A stretch of 11,896 bases of DNA from Alphaproteobacteria bacterium (lineage in GTDB: Bacteria; Pseudomonadota; Alphaproteobacteria; UBA6615): positions 1 to 11,896 of the forward strand of contig JAQWSA010000127.1 in assembly GCA_029243445.1 (NCBI GenBank), read 5' to 3'. Positions 7,664 to 11,896 of this stretch are shown piece by piece. Within the stretch, counting starts at the first letter, position 1. The number at the start of each line of letters is the position of its first letter. The notes beneath the pieces were generated by a model. It had not been told where the DNA came from and did not search any database. It saw nothing but the letters and a program-made list of their open reading frames with translations. The position numbers were made by a program, and so were the translations under genes.

Positions 7664-8297
7664 ATTCTGCTGCCTTATCAGAATCCGACGAGATATTTTG
7701 TGCCCGATTCATTCCAAAATATTCTTCATTAGGTAGCATTCCAAGCCCATGGGTCATCCGGTTTGTGTAATTAAAATAAGCTATTGTATCAATAATATCA
7801 TAGACATCTTCGTGGCTAAACTCGACATCATAAAGAGACTGCCTATCAGAATCACCAATATTCCAGGGAGTTGCTGTCATTTTCCATGTAAAATCTAGCA
7901 TCATACGATGCCTATCAGAGAGGTTCAGTTCTCGGTAATTAGTCATAAGAATATCACCAAAAACAGGATCACCAGATATTTCACGCACCGCTTGACTATG
8001 CGATGTAATGCAATAAACGCAATGATTATGACATGAGACTACAACCGCAATCATCTCTCGCTCCAGTCGGGATAAACCGCTGTCATCACTTAACATCAGC
8101 TGATTATATTTACTTATAAAAGTACGGAGAGATCCTTGTCTAAGCGCCTTCGCTCGGATTACATTTGGCACTAGTCCAAGCTTTTCTTCACAAACCTGCA
8201 TGTATTTTTTTATATCTTCATCTAAGCTTTCAGTCTCAGGAACAGGTAGTTTTGATATTTTCTGTAATTGCGGCAATGTTTCTGATTCTTTACCCAC
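7662..8297 (-). CDS. Peroxidase-related AhpD/carboxymuconolactone decarboxylase-family protein
   Basis: A 211-residue all-helical-type protein with the AhpD redox signature E-x11-C-x2-C-x3-H: Glu81, Cys93, Cys96 and His100 within SCHNHCVYCITSH. An N-terminal PNVIRAKALR segment (44-53) and a C-terminal NRMTHGLGMLPNEEYFG (179-195) are typical of the uncharacterised peroxidase-related subfamily. By analogy the cysteine pair would reduce peroxides or act as a thiol-disulfide partner; the physiological reductant is unknown. No signal peptide is seen. The start is GTG 8297, supported by AAGGAG 8 nt upstream. The gene points the same way as serA but lies 112 nt after it with its own promoter candidate, so it is probably a separate unit. 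Its tail (after about residue 198) is Ser/Asp-rich and probably disordered. Confidence 0.85.
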   Translation of the reverse strand: MGKESETLPQLQKISKLPVPETESLDEDIKKYMQVCEEKLGLVPNVIRAKALRQGSLRTFISKYNQLMLSDDSGLSRLEREMIAVVVSCHNHCVYCITSHSQAVREISGDPVFGDILMTNYRELNLSDRHRMMLDFTWKMTATPWNIGDSDRQSLYDVEFSHEDVYDIIDTIAYFNYTNRMTHGLGMLPNEEYFGMNRAQNISSDSDKAAE

Positions 8298-8305
8298 AAT
8301 GATGT

Positions 8306-8311
8306 CTCCTT
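8306..8311 (-). promoter_or_regulatory. Strong Shine-Dalgarno fixing the GTG start of the peroxidase-related gene
   Basis: AAGGAG on the minus strand, 8 nt before GTG 8297. It is the strongest SD in the window, and no ATG is available nearby in frame, so the GTG start is well supported. Confidence 0.75.
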
Positions 8312-8337
8312 AGCTATAATTGAATTAGCAGTTCGTT

Positions 8338-8368
8338 ATTATATATAGCTATAACAAATAACTGTGAA
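8338..8368 (-). promoter_or_regulatory. Candidate promoter of the peroxidase-related gene
   Basis: Read on the minus strand, TTCACA (8368-8363) is one base from the -35 consensus. It is followed 19 bp later by TATAAT (8343-8338), or 17 bp later by TATATA (8345-8340). Transcription would begin near 8331, giving a leader of about 30 nt with the strong SD. The palindrome TATAGCTATA (8344-8353) lies between the boxes, where a repressor could act. Confidence 0.45.
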
Positions 8369-8409
8369 CAGGAGCAGTTATGTTACTAAAATATTATTAT
8401 AATTGGTTG

Positions 8410-9987
8410 CTAAAACGATAAAATCTTGGCCTGTACAACGTTAGGAAAATTTTCCACCGACTGCAAAACCTGACCTGGCACCTCACCATCCACCTCAACC
8501 AAAGCAATAGCATCACCACCTGGTTCCGTTCGTCCTAGATGAAAGCTTCCAATATTTACCCCCGCTTCACCCAAGATAGTTCCAAGACCTCCAATTAATC
8601 CAGGTCTATCTATATTATTAACATATAACATATGTTCGCTTAGCTCAGCTTCCATAGGCACACCTTTTACATTAACAAGCCGGGGCTTATCATCAGCAAA
8701 TAGCGTCCCAGCAACACTTCGTGTTTGATTCTCTGTTGTAATAGTAAGCCGAATTAGCGTTTGATAGTCTGAGCGCCGATCATGGCGAATATCTGAAACA
8801 TCAATACCTCGTTGATTGGCCATTACCGGAGCACTTACCATATTAACCCCTTCCAATAATGGTGATAACAATCCCTTCAGAACGGCCGCATTTAAAGCCT
8901 TTGTATTTAACTCTGCTGCATCACCTTCATATTCAATACTTACTGCTTTAATGCCTGATTCCGTCATCTGACCTGCAAAACTACCTAATTGTTCTGCTAA
9001 TTTCATATAAGGTCGCAAGCGAGGAGCATCCTCAGCAGAAACTGATGGCATGTTAAGGGCATTAACCACAGACCCTGATATTAAATAATCCGCCATCTGC
9101 TCTGCAACCTGAATGGCTACATTCACTTGTGCTTCAGTAGTTGAAGCTCCAAGATGAGGCGTACAAACTAAGTTTTCAATGCCAAATAAAGTATTCTTTG
9201 TAGCCGGTTCTATCTCAAATACATCTAAAGCAGCTCCAGCCACATGACCGGATTTAAGCGCTGCTTCTAAATCATTTTCAACCACCAAACCGCCACGTGC
9301 ACAATTAATAATACGTATACCTGCTTTAGTTTTAGCTAATGAGGTTTTATCAATAATACCTCGTGTATTATCTGTCAGGGGAGTATGAAGACTAATAAAA
9401 TCAGAACGTACAAGCAATTTATCTAATTCAACTTTTTCTACACCTATATCACGTGCATGTTCCTTTGTTAAAAACGGATCAAAAGCTATAACCTTCATCT
9501 TCAGACCAATAGCTCTATCAGCAACGATTGAACCTATATTTCCACAACCAATTATACCTAAGGTCTTACCAGTCACTTCAACACCAACAAAACGTGATTT
9601 TTCCCACTTTCCTTGTTGAGTTGAAGTATTAGCCACAGGAATTTGACGCGCCAATGCCATAATCATAGCAATAGCGTGCTCAGCAGTGGTAATAGCATTT
9701 CCAAACGGAGTATTCATAACCACCACACCATTTGCTGTAGCGGATTCTAAATCAACGTTGTCCACACCAATACCAGCCCGCCCAACAACTTTCAAATTCT
9801 TCGCTGCCGACAGAACCCTATTTGTAACCTTAGTTGCAGAACGCACTGCCAGACCATCAAAGCCTGCGATAGTATCAATAAGTTCTTCTTCAAGCATGCC
9901 TGTTTTCACTTGAACTTCTATTCCACGATTAAGAAATATTTCTTCAGCACGTGAGCTCATAGAATCAGATATCAAGACTTTAACCAT
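8410..9987 (-). CDS. serA: D-3-phosphoglycerate dehydrogenase
   Basis: Oxidises 3-phosphoglycerate to 3-phosphohydroxypyruvate with NAD+, the first committed step of serine synthesis, in the cytoplasm. The 525 residues match the long type: a substrate-binding domain (1-98 and from about 283), an NAD domain with GIIGCGNIG (144-152) and Asp170 for the adenosine ribose, the catalytic Arg231 (NCARGG), Glu260 (FEIEP) and His278 (TPHLG), an intervening ASB domain (about 315-450), and a C-terminal ACT domain with NNIDRPGLIGGLGTILG (457-473). ACT domains in this family bind serine or other effectors, so feedback control is plausible. It lies 80 nt downstream of serC and is very likely co-transcribed. 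An SD-like AAGG sits 9 nt before the ATG. Confidence 0.97.
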   Translation of the reverse strand: MVKVLISDSMSSRAEEIFLNRGIEVQVKTGMLEEELIDTIAGFDGLAVRSATKVTNRVLSAAKNLKVVGRAGIGVDNVDLESATANGVVVMNTPFGNAITTAEHAIAMIMALARQIPVANTSTQQGKWEKSRFVGVEVTGKTLGIIGCGNIGSIVADRAIGLKMKVIAFDPFLTKEHARDIGVEKVELDKLLVRSDFISLHTPLTDNTRGIIDKTSLAKTKAGIRIINCARGGLVVENDLEAALKSGHVAGAALDVFEIEPATKNTLFGIENLVCTPHLGASTTEAQVNVAIQVAEQMADYLISGSVVNALNMPSVSAEDAPRLRPYMKLAEQLGSFAGQMTESGIKAVSIEYEGDAAELNTKALNAAVLKGLLSPLLEGVNMVSAPVMANQRGIDVSDIRHDRRSDYQTLIRLTITTENQTRSVAGTLFADDKPRLVNVKGVPMEAELSEHMLYVNNIDRPGLIGGLGTILGEAGVNIGSFHLGRTEPGGDAIALVEVDGEVPGQVLQSVENFPNVVQAKILSF

Positions 9988-10067
9988 TTGAATTAACCTT
10001 AATAAATTGGTTTACCAGCTATAAAGACTTGCGCTGGGTAATTTTCATACATTAATCAGACTAACAT

Positions 10068-11234
10068 CTAATATTGCGCTTTAACCGTTGTATAGGCCCA
10101 GTCTAGCCATGGAATGAGGGCTTCAATATCGTCACTTTCAATAGTTGCTCCTGCCCAAATACGTAGGCCTGGTGGCGCATCTCTATAAGCATTTATATCG
10201 TAAGCAACATTTTCAGATTCTAATAGTGAAGCAATAGATTTTGTTATTCCCAGGCGATCGTTCTCATCTAATTTAACAAACCAAGGATCAATTATTTTAA
10301 GACAAACACTGGTAGATGAAAGAGTTTTCGGATCTTCAGCCAAAAATTCTGCCCATTCACTTTCAATAACCCAATCTTTAAGAACACTGAGATTCTTCTC
10401 ACTGCGCATAATTAACGCCGAAAGGCCACCAATACTTTTTGCCCAATTCAGTGCATCTAATTGATCTTCAACACAAAGCATTGAAGGAGTGTTTATAGTG
10501 CTTCCTTTGAATATATCTTCATTTAACTTTTTATTTTTTGTAAGTCGAAATAACTTTGGCATCGGCCAATCAGGCTCATAAGATTCCAACCGCTCAACAG
10601 CGCGCGGGCTCAAAACTAGCATTCCATGCTGACCTTCTCCGCCTAAAACCTTCTGCCACGACCATGTAACTACATCTAGTTTTTTCCACGGAAGGTCCAT
10701 AGCAAACACTGCCGAGGTTGCGTCACAAATAGTTAAACCTTCTCGGTCATCAGCAATCCATTCATCGCCTGGAACTCTAACTCCAGAGGTTGTTCCGTTC
10801 CATGTAAAAACACAGTCTCTATTAGAATTAGTTAAGTTTAGATTAACAATTTCTCCATATGGAGCTTCAATTACTCTTACATCAGGCAACTTAAGCTGGT
10901 TTTTAATGTCAGAAACCCAGCCGCCACCAAAACTTTCCCAAGCCAATACGTCTACGCCACGCGATCCTAATAAAGACCATAAAGCTATTTCCACGGCTCC
11001 AGTATCAGATGCTGGAACAATGCCAATCCGATAATCATCAGGTATACCAAGAATTTCTCGGCTTTTATCAATTACGCTGAGTAGTTTAGTTTTCGGAACT
11101 TTAGCACGATGAGATCGTCCAAGGGAGGCTTCCGATAAAACGCCAACACTCCAGCCAGGACGTTTTGCACAAGGTCCCGAGGAGAAATATGGTCTAGCCG
11201 GACGTATGTCTGGTTTATTTAATATACTTAACAT
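10068..11234 (-). CDS. serC: Phosphoserine aminotransferase
   Basis: PLP enzyme of fold type I that transaminates 3-phosphohydroxypyruvate with glutamate to give phosphoserine, the step after SerA. Visible are [18 protein letters not shown] near the N-terminus, the PLP-ring Asp171 in CDATSAV, and the Schiff-base Lys195 in [15 protein letters not shown], the form seen in alphaproteobacterial SerC. The C-terminal part has PGLRIWAG. The start is set at ATG 11234 (388 residues): GGGG lies 8 nt before it and conserved SerC sequence begins shortly after. A longer frame from TTG 11285 exists, but its 17 extra codons lie wholly within the structured leader and look like RNA, not protein. serC comes first in the operon and serA follows. 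Confidence 0.95.
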   Translation of the reverse strand: MLSILNKPDIRPARPYFSSGPCAKRPGWSVGVLSEASLGRSHRAKVPKTKLLSVIDKSREILGIPDDYRIGIVPASDTGAVEIALWSLLGSRGVDVLAWESFGGGWVSDIKNQLKLPDVRVIEAPYGEIVNLNLTNSNRDCVFTWNGTTSGVRVPGDEWIADDREGLTICDATSAVFAMDLPWKKLDVVTWSWQKVLGGEGQHGMLVLSPRAVERLESYEPDWPMPKLFRLTKNKKLNEDIFKGSTINTPSMLCVEDQLDALNWAKSIGGLSALIMRSEKNLSVLKDWVIESEWAEFLAEDPKTLSSTSVCLKIIDPWFVKLDENDRLGITKSIASLLESENVAYDINAYRDAPPGLRIWAGATIESDDIEALIPWLDWAYTTVKAQY

Positions 11235-11239
11235 GATAA

Positions 11240-11283
11240 GCGCCCCTTTCAGAACGCCGCCCTTCGTTGGGGAAGGATGGCCC
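11240..11283 (-). promoter_or_regulatory. serC leader RNA (cis-regulatory, two hairpins, SD sequestered)
   Basis: Two stem-loops are visible in the transcript just before serC. The first pairs GCC (11281-11279) with GGC (11258-11256) and, after an A/C mismatch, UCCUUC (11277-11272) with GAAGGG (11265-11260), closing a 6-nt loop. The second pairs GCGUUCU (11257-11251) with GGGGCGC (11246-11240) around a GAAA tetraloop, with three G-U pairs. The GGGG of this stem is the serC SD. Two bases (11257, 11256) belong to both stems, so the outer pairs compete. Position, gene and a final stem over the SD match the published serC motif of alphaproteobacteria (Corbino et al. 2005, Rfam serC leader), as I recall it. 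Its ligand or regulator is not known to me. Control of translation start is inferred. Confidence 0.8.
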
Positions 11284-11290
11284 AAAAATG

Positions 11291-11318
11291 AAACTAAATA
11301 AAATTAAGCTTTCGTCAA
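11291..11318 (-). promoter_or_regulatory. Candidate promoter of the serC-serA operon
   Basis: On the minus strand TTGACG (11318-11313) is a good -35 box. TAGTTT (11296-11291) 16 bp further is a weak -10. A start point near 11284 would place the transcript end at the first base of the leader hairpin, which supports the pairing and means the TTG at 11285 would not be translated. Confidence 0.4.
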
Positions 11319-11458
11319 TAGGCGCTTTGTCGCACTAAATATTGAATTCTCAAATAAAATCATAAAAACTTATACGCAAGCTAATTTCATTAGTTATAGC
11401 ACACGTCACTTATATAAAAAATAATTTCTAGTTAGATAACTATAAATTATTAATTGAG

Positions 11459-11896
11459 TTAAACTGGACGTTTTTTTATTTGAATGATAGCAGTAAACGT
11501 AGCCACGACTTCATTATTATTGCGCATAGTGTAATAAAACCAGACTAAACCTCTATCGGGTTTACTCCTAGATTCTCTTGAATTTGTAACTTCCACATTA
11601 GTTTCTAAAATATCTCCAGGCCTAACAGGGGCAAGCCAGCTTATATTACTTAACCCGGGACCACCCATCCCAGTTCCTTCTTGCAATCCAGTGCGCAGCC
11701 ATTGACCTGCACCCACTGCTATAGTCTGAAAGCCACTTGCGATTAGACCACCGTAAATTGAAGTTTCTGCCATATTTTTATCAATATGAAATGGTTGTGG
11801 ATCATATTTATTAGCAAAAGTAATTATATCTTTTTCGCTAAGAGACACTGGTTCGGTAGCAAAAACTCTACCGATATAGAAATCTTCTAGATACAA
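11459..11896 (-). CDS. MaoC-like (R)-hydratase/hotdog-fold protein, N-terminus at or beyond window edge
   Basis: About 145 residues of a single-hotdog MaoC-type dehydratase domain. The sequence opens with YLEDFYIGRVF, the usual start of the family. FANKYDPQPFHID carries the Asp32/His37 pair that activates water in (R)-specific enoyl-CoA hydratases, followed by GGLIASGFQT and WLAPVRPGD. Such proteins hydrate enoyl-CoA or related thioesters; the substrate here cannot be read from sequence. The first codon in the window is TTG at the very edge. It could be a start, but the family normally has only one or a few residues before YLEDF, so the true start is probably just outside. The gene ends 173 nt before the serC leader region and is probably not part of that operon. 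Confidence 0.85.
   Translation of the reverse strand: MYLEDFYIGRVFATEPVSLSEKDIITFANKYDPQPFHIDKNMAETSIYGGLIASGFQTIAVGAGQWLRTGLQEGTGMGGPGLSNISWLAPVRPGDILETNVEVTNSRESRSKPDRGLVWFYYTMRNNNEVVATFTAIIQIKKRPV

Noticed and set aside
9686..9913. Plus-strand frame opposite the start of serA
   Set aside because: Antisense to the conserved substrate and cofactor domains; its composition mirrors serA codons.
11235..11285. N-terminal extension of SerC from TTG 11285
   Set aside because: It coincides base for base with the leader hairpins and SD, and the predicted transcript start near 11284 would exclude it.
11381..11393. Inverted repeat CTAAT-TTC-ATTAG as a terminator for the MaoC-like gene
   Set aside because: Only five A/T-rich pairs with no U-tract on the minus-strand transcript; too weak to call.
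1..11896. Novel defence, mobile or secondary-metabolite system
   Set aside because: Every gene fits a known housekeeping, transport or enzyme family, and no integrase, transposase, terminal repeat, array or toxin-antitoxin pair was seen.

Overview
The window reads as chromosomal DNA of an AT-rich alphaproteobacterium. Three things point there. The gene order AcuC/HDAC-like deacetylase, xseB, ispA, dxs, tlyA, RumA-type methyltransferase is typical of alphaproteobacteria. The serC-serA pair follows a structured leader of the kind described for alphaproteobacterial serC. Start codons and Shine-Dalgarno (SD) use are relaxed, with TTG, GTG and probably ATC starts. The DNA is AT-rich by eye, codon choice looks uniform, and every gene is either clearly conserved or a recognisable family member. 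I see no mobile element, tRNA, rRNA or CRISPR array. The exact lineage is not resolvable; a low-GC marine alphaproteobacterium would fit but is inference.

Layout. (a) 1-1134, minus strand: the N-terminal 378 codons of an RND-type efflux periplasmic adaptor. It carries four EF-hand calcium loops in front of the adaptor core and starts at TTG. (b) 1135-1370: an AT-rich divergent promoter region. (c) 1371-7578, plus strand: six closely spaced genes, namely a deacetylase, the exonuclease VII small subunit, farnesyl/geranyl diphosphate synthase, DXP synthase, TlyA rRNA 2'-O-methyltransferase and an Fe-S uracil-5 RNA methyltransferase. Two of them supply isoprenoid precursors and two modify RNA. 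(d) 7579-7661: a short convergent gap. (e) 7662-8297, minus: an AhpD-like peroxidase-related protein with its own promoter and a strong SD. (f) 8410-11234, minus: serC then serA, the first two steps of phosphorylated serine synthesis, preceded by a two-hairpin leader at 11240-11283 that hides the serC SD. (g) 11459-11896, minus: a MaoC-type hotdog protein cut by the window edge.

Points most worth attention are the serC leader, which moves the serC start to 11234; the tlyA gene, whose essential-looking S4 domain has no ATG, GTG or TTG start and appears to begin at ATC 5523; and the EF-hand/efflux-adaptor fusion with its internal duplication. I did not find evidence for an entirely new multi-gene system.
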